A stretch of DNA of 32,903 nucleotides from Vallitaleaceae bacterium (GTDB lineage: Bacteria; Bacillota; Clostridia; Lachnospirales; Vallitaleaceae). The notes below the pieces were generated by a model. That model did no database searches and was not told the DNA's origin. It was given only the letters and a program-made list of their open reading frames with translations. The stretch is taken from contig JANQFZ010000078.1 in the NCBI GenBank assembly GCA_028277605.1, forward strand, positions 1 to 32,903. The letters run 5' to 3'. The position numbers were made by a program, and so were the translations under genes. Shown here in pieces: positions 25,598 through 32,903 of this stretch (positions within the stretch are counted from its first letter, which is position 1; each line of letters begins with the position of its first letter).

Positions 25598-26890
25598 TTA
25601 TTTACTTTCATAGTCACTCTTTGCTTTTTGGATCACTTTGGCATAGTGATCTAAAACTGTTTTCACGTCTTTTCTTTCAATCAGTACTTCTCTTAAAGAT
25701 TCATTTATTGCCTTATTAACATCTGCCCAGTAAGGCACATTATCTAGAGGTTGCGCAACCTTAAGACCTTCTTTAACTGCTTCAAAATATGGCTTTTGCC
25801 ATTCTTTTACCTCTCCATAAACATCATTTCTAAAAGATGGTCACCCAAGCTTTATTACCAGTATTTGCTGAACCTCTTTAGACATTAAATATTGCGTGAA
25901 CTTAAGCGCCAATTCTTTATTTGGAGAACCTACAGGAACTCCTATGACTTCTCCACCTAATGTTTTTGCCGCTTTAACTGGTCCACTAAATCCAGAATAT
26001 GCTTTTATCTCTTTTTTACCGCCATCTTTTACAATGATATTAACTCCAAATGGCCAGTTAGGTGCATAGTACACAGATTCATTTGCTAAGAAACTATTAG
26101 TAGAACTAAAACCTGCTTTTAGAGAATCCTCTGATAAGTAGGGCCATAATTCTTGTAAAAAAGTATACGCTTTTATCGATCCTTCGTCATTCAATACAAG
26201 TGGATCTCCACCAGCTTGCCTAATGAACTCAACTGGCTCTATTACGTTCCCTGTTAGTTTCATCTTTAATGCTAATCGACCTATACCTTCTTTCTCTTTA
26301 AGTGTTTTGGCAACATTTAATAACTCATCCCATGTTTTAGGTGGTGTAAGTCCATATTCATTAAACTTAACTTCATTATAAAAATTAATTTCTACGTTAG
26401 GTCTATATGGCAAAAAATAAGTAGCATCTTCAAACTTACCCGCATTTACTAATGACTCTATAGCTTCATTAGGTATTGTATTCGTAAACTCTGATAAATC
26501 TTCCACGAGCCCTTTTGAAACTAAAGGCGCAATGTTATTAACATCCTGGGCAATTAGGTCAATTTCCATTTTTCCTGCTTGTCTCATGGCTTCTAGTTTT
26601 TTAACTACATCACCAGCCTCAACCTGTATTGCTTCAACTTTAACACTGTTTTCTTTTTCAAATGGAGTAATAATATATTTTTTCATTACTTCCCATTCTT
26701 CTTCACTTAATGCCATAGTTACTCTAAGTGATTTTTGTTCTTGTTTACTTGGCTGCTCTTTTACAGCTCCACTTTTTTGTTCTTTGGTTTTCGTTTCATT
26801 ATTATCACCACTGCCACAACCTGTTAAAAGTCCTATTAGCAGCACTCCAACAAATCCTAATACTACTGTACCTTTTAAAATCCTTCTCAT
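25598..26890 (-). pseudogene. Sugar ABC transporter binding lipoprotein, broken by a nonsense codon
   Basis: Family 1 extracellular solute-binding protein, the likely receptor for trehalose or maltose. The lipobox LTGC lies near residue 24, and the mature protein shows the usual pattern (FEKENSVKVEAIQVEAG, YFLPYRPNVEINFYNEVKF, PPKTWDELLNVAKTLKE). The frame stops at TGA 25843-25841, but the same frame continues for 80 codons with perfect family sequence (PSFRNDVYGEVKEWQKPYFE ... AKSDYESK) to TAA at 25598. The consensus there is LGWPSFR, so TGG became TGA: one base change. Full length would be about 430 residues; the truncated product lacks the C-terminal lobe end. The start is ATG 26890 (GGAGGG 7 bases upstream), not 26905. 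It is the last gene of the former operon. Confidence 0.85.
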
Positions 26891-26941
26891 TGTAATTCCC
26901 TCCATATTATATATAATAATTTCGCTTTAATCAAGCGATTG

Positions 26942-27625
26942 TTAACCTTTGACAGATCCACCTAAATAACCCGATTTAAGATACCTCTGAAGAATAAATG
27001 TAATACAAATAACGGGTATAGCTAATATTGTTGAATAGGCTGCCTGTTGAAAGAATCCACCTCTTTGTACATAATAGTAAATTTGAAGAGGCATTGTTTT
27101 GGTTGAAAGGGATAAATATAATGCATAAGTAAATTCATTCCATGAATTTAGCCATACATACATGGCAGCAACTGCAATACCTTGTATAGCAACTGGAAGC
27201 ACAACATTTTTTAGTGTTCTTAGCCTACTCGCCCCATCTATTGCAGCTGATTCTTCTAATTCAATGGGAATTGCCTCAAAAGTTGATACAAGTATCCATG
27301 TCATAAATGGCAATTGTGAAATCAGATGTGCCATAACAAGTCCAATGTTGGTATCAAGTAAATCCCACTTAAGAAATGTTACCGATATAGGTAATGCAAT
27401 TCCTACATGTGGAAACATTCTAGTGAAAAATAAAGATAATACAAAAAAATATTTAGCTTTTTTACCCAATCTTGAGATTGCATATGACGCAGGCACTACT
27501 AGAAAGAGAGAAATTAACATGGTTAACGTTGCAACAGTAAGACTTTTCTTTAATGGGGGCCATAAATTGCCTGATTCAAAGACTTTTATCCAGTGAGTAA
27601 AAGTTATATTATGCAAAAAGAACAT
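26942..27625 (-). pseudogene. C-terminal 225 residues of a MalG-type ABC permease
   Basis: Encodes CUT1-family permease helices 2-6, with the ATPase-contact EAA loop (LEESAAIDGASRLRTLKNVVLP) and the usual end YLKSGYLGGSVKG. The first membrane segment is missing. The ATG at 27625 is accidental: it straddles an inversion breakpoint, and the real sequence begins FFLHNITFTHWIKV. The missing N-terminus (49 residues) lies on the opposite strand at 28323-28472. Joined, they give about 276 residues, the normal length. It directly precedes the binding protein gene, as in an intact operon. Confidence 0.85.
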
Positions 27626-28333
27626 ACAAATACTTATTAGATAAGCCTGATTTCAGATTAGCAATTTTAATACGGTAGCAATAACATTGATTGGTCTGAC
27701 CATTCAGATAACCTTTGGACTTTTGATTGCTATGCTATTAAAGAAAAATTTAAGAGGTAAGGGTTTAGTGAGGTCGTTAGTTTTAATGCCTATGGGTATA
27801 CCAACGCTGGTATCAGGAGTAACGATGTTGTATATCTATGGGACTCAAGGTTATTTAAATGAACTGTTATATCGTTTGGGGATAATTACTGTTCCAATTA
27901 ATTGGTTGGGTGGAGGTATTAAGAACTTATTTGTAATTGCTTTTGCAGATTCATGGAAAGTGATGCCAATCGTGGTACTTTTGCTTTGGCTGGATTAGAA
28001 TCTATATCTAAAGATGTGTATGAAGCTGGTGGAATAGATGGTGTTTCTCCATGGCAAAAATTTAAATATATTACTTTGCCATTACTAAAGCCTTCAATTA
28101 CAATGACAGTTATGCTTAGAGCGGTAGATTCATTTAGAATTTTTGAATTACCTCAAATACTAGCAGGTAGGACAACTACATTTTTAGCAACCTATGCTTA
28201 TGAAGAGTATTCTTATAATAATTTAAATGCATCTGCAGCTGCTTCTACAGTATTGCTCATAGTTATCATGACATTTGTGATACTATATATGAAATTTGTA
28301 GATAGAGGAGAGGGGTTAACGAATGGTAAATAA
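27625..28333 (+). pseudogene. MalF-type ABC permease, inverted and frameshifted main part
   Basis: Plus-strand remnant of the first CUT1 permease. Reading starts at TYKYLLDKPDFRLAI (from about 27622), shifts frame near 27667 (one T missing), continues NTVAITLIGLTIQITFGLL ... ADSWKVMPIVVLLL, then shifts again near 27990 (one T missing from a TTT/GG run). It ends with LAGLESISKDVYEAGGIDG, the EAA motif that contacts the ATPase, and a normal C-terminus. Its stop at 28333 overlaps the start of the MalG N-terminus at 28323, as in an intact operon. The first 43 residues are on the minus strand at 28473-28601. The whole segment is inverted relative to its operon. Confidence 0.85.
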
Positions 28334-28472
28334 AAAATCAGTAAAAAGGATATGGTTTTACATTGCGGCGATTCTAATATGTTTGGTAATGATTGCACCA
28401 GTTTATATACTTGTAAAGATTTCTTTTAGTGTGCCAGATGAGGTATTAACACAACATCCAACATTTGGATAG
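28323..28472 (+). pseudogene. N-terminal 49 residues of the MalG-type permease, inverted
   Basis: ATG at 28323 follows GAGAGGGG. The peptide MVNKKSVKRIWFYIAAILIC is the first membrane segment of a MalG-type permease and runs to DEVLTQHPTF, where the family normally continues into the ITFTHWIKVF block found on the minus strand at 27625. After the breakpoint (about 28466) the frame meets TAG at 28470. Confidence 0.8.
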
Positions 28473-28601
28473 TGTCATATTATCTTGAAATCCTAATAGA
28501 ATACTCTTAAATATTGGAATGATTGTAAACCCAAATATATATAGGGTTAGTGGCATAACAAAAATTAATTCTAGATAATATTTTTTTAAAAAGTTCTTCA
28601 T
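28446..28601 (-). pseudogene. N-terminal fragment of the MalF-type permease
   Basis: ATG at 28601 with AAGGAG 9 bases upstream. MKNFLKKYYLELIFVMPLTL and YIFGFTIIPIFKSILLGFQD are the standard first helix of a MalF-type permease. Genuine sequence ends at NMTLS (about 28473). After that the frame enters inverted DNA and stops at 28446. It lies 66 bases after treR in the original operon direction. Confidence 0.8.
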
Positions 28602-28667
28602 AAACCCAATCTCCTTAATACTTTTTTTATGAAATATATTGACAATGGATTAAACTTATCAGCCGTT

Positions 28668-29378
28668 TTAATTTCTTCTTGCAAAATGTATAAACTTAAA
28701 CTTATCTATTTTATGTCTTGATTCAGTATACTGAAATACCGTTGTATCATTCAAAGATACATAGTTTTTCACAACCACAACTACTGTATCATCACCTAAG
28801 TCCAAATACTTTTTATCTTCATTCGTAGCTTTTTCTACTGAAATCACCTTTTTATCAAAACTAATATTTATAAATAATTCATTTTCAATATATTCATAGA
28901 TAGAATTTTCACAAATATCCTTAGTTAAGTTTGGAACGCAGCTTTCAAGAAAAAAGTCTTTATCTAAAATAATTCTTTCATTTCCAATCTCTCTAACTCT
29001 TACTACCTTCCATACATTATCGTTTTCCCCAGCGTCCATTTGTGTTTGCAAAAAAGCATTGGGAGTAATAAGTTCTAACTCTTCAACAATGGTATTTGAT
29101 TTTTTCCCTAGTTTTTGGGAAATTTCCTTAAAACTAACTATTCCAGTAACAGGAAAATCAAATTTGGCAACATCTAATACAAATGATCCTTTGCCTTTAA
29201 TTTTTTGAATATAGCCATTCTGAGATAACAGATTAAGTGCTTTTCTAACGGTCTCTCTTGAAACATTGTATTTTTCTGTTAATTCTTTTTCCGACGGAAG
29301 CTTCGTATTTGGTTTCAAACTACCTTCTTCTATTGTTTTAGCAAACTCATTATAAATATTATAAAATTTATTATTCAT
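28668..29378 (-). CDS. treR: Trehalose operon repressor TreR (GntR family)
   Basis: Regulator of 236 residues. An N-terminal winged helix lies at about 1-70 (LPSEKELTEKYNVSRETVRKAL, then NGYIQKIKGKGSFVL). A UTRA effector domain follows, with the TreR-specific block FPVTGIVSFKEISQKLGKK, the stretch CENSIYEYIENELFINIS, and the closing FQYTESRHKIDKFKF-HFARR. It matches Bacillus subtilis TreR in length and in every block I remember; that protein responds to trehalose-6-phosphate. The start is put at ATG 29378 (MNNKFYNIY, matching the family N-terminus); GTG 29387 is in frame but only three bases from GGAGG. It overlaps or abuts the treA stop at 29381. It is the only intact gene of the locus and still has cognate operators at 30258-30308. 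Confidence 0.92.
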   Translation of the reverse strand: MNNKFYNIYNEFAKTIEEGSLKPNTKLPSEKELTEKYNVSRETVRKALNLLSQNGYIQKIKGKGSFVLDVAKFDFPVTGIVSFKEISQKLGKKSNTIVEELELITPNAFLQTQMDAGENDNVWKVVRVREIGNERIILDKDFFLESCVPNLTKDICENSIYEYIENELFINISFDKKVISVEKATNEDKKYLDLGDDTVVVVVKNYVSLNDTTVFQYTESRHKIDKFKFIHFARRN

Positions 29379-29380
29379 CT

Positions 29381-30243
<863 letters not shown>

Positions 30244-30257
30244 TCATCTAGAGTTTA

Positions 30258-30275
30258 AACGTGTATATACATGTT
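30258..30275. promoter_or_regulatory. TreR operator 1
   Basis: AACGTGTATATACATGTT: 18-base palindrome with one mismatch, centred on TGTATATACA, the core bound by Bacillus TreR. It lies just downstream of the predicted start of transcription. Its centre is 33 bases from operator 2, about three helical turns. Confidence 0.8.
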
Positions 30276-30285
30276 TGTTAAAAAC

Positions 30286-30314
30286 ACTATAACATGTATA
30301 TACATGTTTGTCAA
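30286..30314 (-). promoter_or_regulatory. Promoter of the trehalose operon
   Basis: TTGACA at 30314-30309, a 17-base spacer and TATAGT at 30291-30286. The spacer is almost exactly operator 2. Confidence 0.8.
30291..30308. promoter_or_regulatory. TreR operator 2 in the promoter spacer
   Basis: AACATGTATATACATGTT: perfect 18-base palindrome that fills the space between the -35 and -10 elements, so bound repressor would exclude RNA polymerase. Confidence 0.85.
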
Positions 30315-30438
30315 CACATGTTTTTTAACTTCTATATTTTAACAATCTATACGACTTCACTATGCACTAAAGCAATTATCAATAGATGCTTCCTAATTTC
30401 CCCCCTCAAAATCATTTTTAGTTTTTTTGTATTAACTA

Positions 30439-30466
30439 TTGACATTTTAAGAAATTCTGTTAAAAT
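30439..30466 (+). promoter_or_regulatory. Promoter of tRNA-Gly
   Basis: TTGACA at 30439-30444, a 16-base spacer and TAAAAT at 30461-30466, about 28 bases before the tRNA. Confidence 0.7.
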
Positions 30467-30494
30467 ATATCTTGCACGAAAAAAATATGATTAT

Positions 30495-30566
30495 GCGTGA
30501 GTGGCTCAGTGGTAGAGCATCGCCTTGCCAAGGCGAGGGTCGCGGGTTCGAATCCCGTCTCGCGCT
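30495..30566 (+). tRNA. tRNA-Gly (anticodon GCC)
   Basis: 72-base cloverleaf. Acceptor GCGTGAG pairs with CTCGCGC (one G-U). The D arm is GCTC/GAGC. The anticodon arm TCGCC-TTGCCAA-GGCGA gives GCC. The T arm is GCGGG-TTCGAAT-CCCGT. The discriminator is T and CCA is not encoded. Confidence 0.95.
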
Positions 30567-30576
30567 CTCATAGATT

Positions 30577-30616
30577 AAGCTCTCAAACCCTTTATATAGG
30601 ATTTGAGAGCTTTTAC
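30577..30616 (+). terminator. Terminator of tRNA-Gly
   Basis: 11-bp stem AAGCTCTCAAA / TTTGAGAGCTT followed by TT and then ACTTT, 11 bases after the tRNA. Confidence 0.8.
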
Positions 30617-30624
30617 TTTAAGTT

Positions 30625-30650
30625 AGGGCTGTTAGACTAACAGCCCTTTC
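30625..30650 (+). terminator. Second terminator after tRNA-Gly
   Basis: Perfect 10-bp stem AGGGCTGTTA / TAACAGCCCT with a 3-base loop, followed by TTCTATTATTT. It stands as a backup behind the first terminator. Confidence 0.65.
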
Positions 30651-30712
30651 TATTATTTGTAAAACTTCATTTTACTTTTATTATCACTTATTAAACATGT
30701 GTTTAAAATACT

Positions 30713-30950
30713 TTACTTTATTAAATCATATAACCTTAATAGTGTTACAAACGCTTGTTCTCTTGTATATTGAGCAGTTGGTTTAAAATAGTTATCTCCT
30801 ATTCCATTCATAATATTATTATGTGAAACAAAACTTACAGGACATTTTGCCCAACTTGCAATTTCTTCTTGATCAGTAAAACTACAAGCTATATCTAAAT
30901 CTGTAATTTCAAATATTTTAGCTGTATTTGCAAGCATTACCGCATGATGA
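30713..30950 (-). pseudogene. C-terminal scrap of an S-layer homology (SLH) protein
   Basis: An open frame of about 80 codons carries the end of one SLH motif (HHAVMLANTAKIFEI) and one nearly complete SLH motif (FTDQEEIASWAKCPVSFVSH, then NNIMNGIGDNYFKPTAQYTREQAFVTLLRLY). SLH domains anchor exported proteins to cell wall polymers and usually come in threes. There is no ribosome binding site or signal sequence, and a stop lies just upstream. This is therefore the tail of a larger, lost gene wedged between tRNA-Gly and the rplT terminator. Confidence 0.7.
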
Positions 30951-30984
30951 ATTATTGATTAAATTTAAATTTATGATCATATGC

Positions 30985-31009
30985 AAAAAACGAGCTTCTA
31001 TTAGCTCGT
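30985..31009 (-). terminator. Terminator of the infC-rpmI-rplT operon
   Basis: 7-bp stem ACGAGCT / AGCTCGT with a 6-base loop followed on the minus strand by TTTTTT, 30 bases past rplT. Confidence 0.8.
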
Positions 31010-31039
31010 TTTACTTTTTCCAAATATTTTGATTTATAA

Positions 31040-31393
31040 CTAAAGCTGTTCTTTTGCAGTTTCTACTAAACTTGCAAAGCCTTCTGTATCGTTAACAGCC
31101 ATTTCAGCTAGCATTTTTCTGTTGATATTAATATCAGCAAGCTTTAGACCATACATAAATTTGCTGTAAGATAAGCCATTGATGCGTGTTGCTGCATTAA
31201 TTCTTGCTATCCAAAGCTTTCTAAAATCTCTTTTTCTTAATTTTCTTCCTGTATATGCATAAACGCCTGATTTCATAACGGCTTGTTTTGCAGTTCTAAA
31301 TTGCTTGGATTTTGCTCCTCTATATCCTTTTGCTAATTTTAATATTTTCTTATGTTTTTTACGTGTGTTTAAGGCACCTTTTACTCTTGCCAT
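31040..31393 (-). CDS. rplT: 50S ribosomal protein L20
   Basis: 117 residues, the normal length. The basic extended N-terminus [20 protein letters not shown], the [20 protein letters not shown] block and [14 protein letters not shown] are diagnostic. L20 binds 23S rRNA early in 50S assembly, and in Firmicutes it represses its own operon through the leader. AGGAGG precedes the ATG. Last gene of the operon, 26 bases after rpmI. Confidence 0.98.
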   Translation of the reverse strand: MARVKGALNTRKKHKKILKLAKGYRGAKSKQFRTAKQAVMKSGVYAYTGRKLRKRDFRKLWIARINAATRINGLSYSKFMYGLKLADININRKMLAEMAVNDTEGFASLVETAKEQL

Positions 31394-31419
31394 AGTTTTT
31401 CCCTCCTATACATTTTTAG

Positions 31420-31617
31420 TTAACGGTATGGTAAAATTTTCTTCATAACCTTTTCATTAGTTTTATCTGTTATAATGGATTTTCTAAGATTTCTCTTTCT
31501 CTTAGCGGATTTTTTGGTTAATATATGACTTTTATAAGCTTTATTTCTCTTTAATTTACCAGTTCCCGTAACTTTAAAACGCTTTGCAGCGGAACGGTTT
31601 GTTTTCATTTTAGGCAT
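31420..31617 (-). CDS. rpmI: 50S ribosomal protein L35
   Basis: 65 residues, the normal length. The sequence [20 protein letters not shown] and the highly basic middle ([20 protein letters not shown]) are diagnostic. Structural protein of the large ribosomal subunit. AGGAGG lies before the ATG. It sits 19 bases after infC. Confidence 0.98.
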   Translation of the reverse strand: MPKMKTNRSAAKRFKVTGTGKLKRNKAYKSHILTKKSAKRKRNLRKSIITDKTNEKVMKKILPYR

Positions 31618-31636
31618 TCTAAGTTCCTCCTAATAG

Positions 31637-32143
31637 TTATTTTTTTTGTGTCATAAACATGACCATGCTTCTACCTTCCATTTTGGGATATTTTTCAATC
31701 TCTGCTATATCAGTAAGACCCTCTGCAAACTTAAGTAATATTTCTCGACCTACCCCAGTATGAGCTAATTCTCGACCTCTAAATCTAACAGATACTTTGA
31801 CTTTATCTCCATTGTTAAGAAACTTTTTCGCATGTTTCATCTTAGTATCAATATCATGCTGTTCAATATTAGGAGATAACCGTACCTCTTTTACACTGAT
31901 GATATTTTGCTTTTTCTTAGCTTCCTTTTGACGCTTAGCCTGTTCATATCTGAACTTGCCATAATCTATAATTTTGCAAACAGGCGGCTTTGCTTTAGGC
32001 GAAATTTTGACTAAATCTAAGTTACGCTCTCTAGCAAGTCTTTGAGCTTCTTTCGCAGACATAATACCTAATTGTCCGCCTTTATCATCGATTACACGTA
32101 CTTGTTTGTCTCGAATTTGCTCATTAATCATTAAATCGTTTAT
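31637..32143 (-). CDS. infC: Translation initiation factor IF-3 (AUA start)
   Basis: IF-3 keeps ribosomal subunits apart and checks start codons. The N-domain (MINEQIRDKQVRVIDDKGGQ, LGIMSAKEAQRLARERNLDL, KPPVCKIIDYGKFRYEQ), the basic linker and the C-domain (KEVRLSPNIEQHDIDTKMKH, VRFRGRELAH, EGRSMVMFM) are complete. I place the start at ATA 32143, 9 bases after GGAGG, giving 168 residues (INDLMINEQ...). The ATG at 32131 is 21 bases from that site, too far, and frames further upstream run through the leader terminator. Non-canonical starts on infC are known and let IF-3 repress its own translation. Confidence 0.93.
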   Translation of the reverse strand: MNDLMINEQIRDKQVRVIDDKGGQLGIMSAKEAQRLARERNLDLVKISPKAKPPVCKIIDYGKFRYEQAKRQKEAKKKQNIISVKEVRLSPNIEQHDIDTKMKHAKKFLNNGDKVKVSVRFRGRELAHTGVGREILLKFAEGLTDIAEIEKYPKMEGRSMVMFMTQKK

Positions 32144-32310
32144 AAGAAGACACCTCCATAAAAAAATAATAAAGTGGATAGTAGACCTATCCACTTTAAA
32201 CATATAAGCTAAACTAATTCAAAAATTAGTAACTGACTTCATATGAACCTTAGCAGCTTAAATACCCTAAGGTGAGAGAGGATAACTCTACTTTATTTTT
32301 CTTGTCGTAA
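32144..32310 (-). promoter_or_regulatory. infC operon leader with L20-type attenuator
   Basis: An untranslated leader of about 160 bases precedes infC. It ends in an intrinsic terminator: an 11-bp stem AAAGTGGATAG / CTATCCACTTT at 32171-32197 followed on the minus strand by ATTATTTTTTT, immediately before the ribosome binding site. Upstream lie the complementary blocks CACCTTAG and CTAAGGT with TTCATATGAA, matching the general design of the Firmicute L20 leader, in which L20 binding favours the terminator. The Rfam match was not run. Confidence 0.7.
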
Positions 32311-32311
32311 T

Positions 32312-32340
32312 ATGATAGCATTTTTAGACCACTATGTCAA
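32312..32340 (-). promoter_or_regulatory. Promoter of the infC-rpmI-rplT operon
   Basis: TTGACA at 32340-32335, a 17-base spacer and TATCAT at 32317-32312. Confidence 0.75.
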
Positions 32341-32378
32341 TAGTTTTTTTAAAACCTATTTTTATAAAAATTGATATT

Positions 32379-32702
32379 TTACAAAAAGCTTAATGTAATA
32401 CTATCTGGATCCATATGATCGATTTGAAGATTTATAAATTCCTTTAACACCTTTTTATTTCTTTTATTATCCTTACTAGAATAGATTTTATAGCCTTTTC
32501 CGAAGCGTATAGGATCCCCTTCACGAGCTGTTAGGGTCATATTGCATCCATGTCCTGCATAGCCGTTAGTATGCATAAATGCAAAGTTTACTTTCCAGTG
32601 ATTTTCTGTTTTTTCACATCCTGTGAAATATAGTGTAATAGAACTCATTCCAGAAGTGTTCATAAAGATTTTATCCCCAATATAATATTGCTCACAAGTC
32701 AT
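32379..32702 (-). CDS. Hypothetical protein, 107 residues
   Basis: Soluble small protein without a signal peptide or membrane segment. It is beta-rich by eye, with GGAGG correctly placed before the ATG. Features are CEQYYIGDKIFMNTSGMSSI, TGCEKTENHWKVNFAFMHTN and the end DHMDPDSITLSFL; no known motif is recognised. It lies directly ahead of the infC promoter with no visible terminator, so read-through into the infC leader is possible. A TATAAT at 32762-32757 with a weak -35 (TGTTTA) is its likely promoter. Confidence 0.75.
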   Translation of the reverse strand: MTCEQYYIGDKIFMNTSGMSSITLYFTGCEKTENHWKVNFAFMHTNGYAGHGCNMTLTAREGDPIRFGKGYKIYSSKDNKRNKKVLKEFINLQIDHMDPDSITLSFL

Positions 32703-32903
32703 ACTTCATCCTCCTTTTTACTTCTTTACTTACTATCCAATTGTCTCCTAAAACAAATTATAGCATAACTAAAAAATAATAAACACTTTAATAGTTTAAA
32801 TGTCAAAATAAGGACACTCAAACTAAACTTAATAATTTCAAAATGTTTACAAATGATGAATTATACAATATAATTGTAGATGTATTTAAGATAAATAATA
32901 ATA

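Noticed and set aside
25841..25843. UGA read as Trp or selenocysteine
   Set aside because: TGA is a normal stop in this window, the consensus residue is Trp, and the rest of the operon is also broken.
27162..27596. 144-codon plus-strand ORF opposite the MalG remnant
   Set aside because: The minus strand carries a recognisable permease with its EAA motif; the opposite frame is a shadow.
27620..28475. Phase-variable invertible switch
   Set aside because: I found no inverted repeats at the breakpoints and no recombinase nearby, and both genes carry further lesions, so switching back would not restore function.
30294..30500. Plus-strand ORF of 68 codons upstream of tRNA-Gly
   Set aside because: It runs across the TreR operator, the trehalose promoter and the tRNA promoter and has no ribosome binding site.

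Overview
The window looks like the chromosome of a low-GC, motile, spore-former-type Firmicute of the class Clostridia (Lachnospirales-like). The basis is the AT-rich sequence, strong AGGAGG-type ribosome binding sites, TTGACA/TATAAT promoters, an SLH-domain remnant, a chemoreceptor, a Bacillus-like TreR regulator and the infC-rpmI-rplT order. I cannot name the species. TGA is used as an ordinary stop codon (for example at the end of the membrane fusion protein gene).

Layout. 1-1180 (minus strand) is an eroding cluster of short, partly secreted hypothetical genes. 1200-2170 has no intact gene but holds a promoter-hairpin-terminator unit that could be a small RNA, plus protein scraps. 2173-3966 is a chemoreceptor. 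4162-12070 is an efflux operon read leftwards: tetR, membrane fusion protein, RND pump, then two TolC-like proteins. It is preceded by a second tetR (12173-12787) whose promoter is covered by a large perfect inverted repeat. 13061-19869 holds a TerB/DnaJ membrane protein, a secreted GH26-like glycosidase with an FN3 domain, a double-rhodanese lipoprotein, a small unlisted membrane protein ORF, and recQ. 20113-22218 is mntP convergent with an FGGY kinase. 22503-25451 holds a small secreted protein, tRNA-Leu(AAG), a SHAEG-repeat/peptidase G2 gene broken by a frameshift, tRNA-Asn and an MgtC-family protein. 25598-30320 is a trehalose locus. 30495-32702 holds tRNA-Gly, an SLH scrap, rplT, rpmI, infC with its leader, and a small hypothetical gene.

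The most striking region is the trehalose locus. It was once a minus-strand operon: treA (phosphotrehalase), treR, two ABC permeases and a binding lipoprotein. Almost every structural gene is now broken, each in a different way. treA lost its middle by an internal deletion, and the binding protein has a Trp-to-TGA stop. About 845 bp was inverted with one breakpoint in each permease gene, so the N-terminus of one and the C-terminus of the other now lie on opposite strands from their partners. Only treR and its two palindromic operators, one filling the promoter spacer exactly, remain intact.

The efflux operon is the best candidate for an unusual intact system: a complete RND-adaptor-TolC set in what otherwise looks like a Gram-positive, with two dissimilar TolC-like proteins encoded in tandem. 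No calls here were tested by database search; family names come from recognising motifs and architecture.
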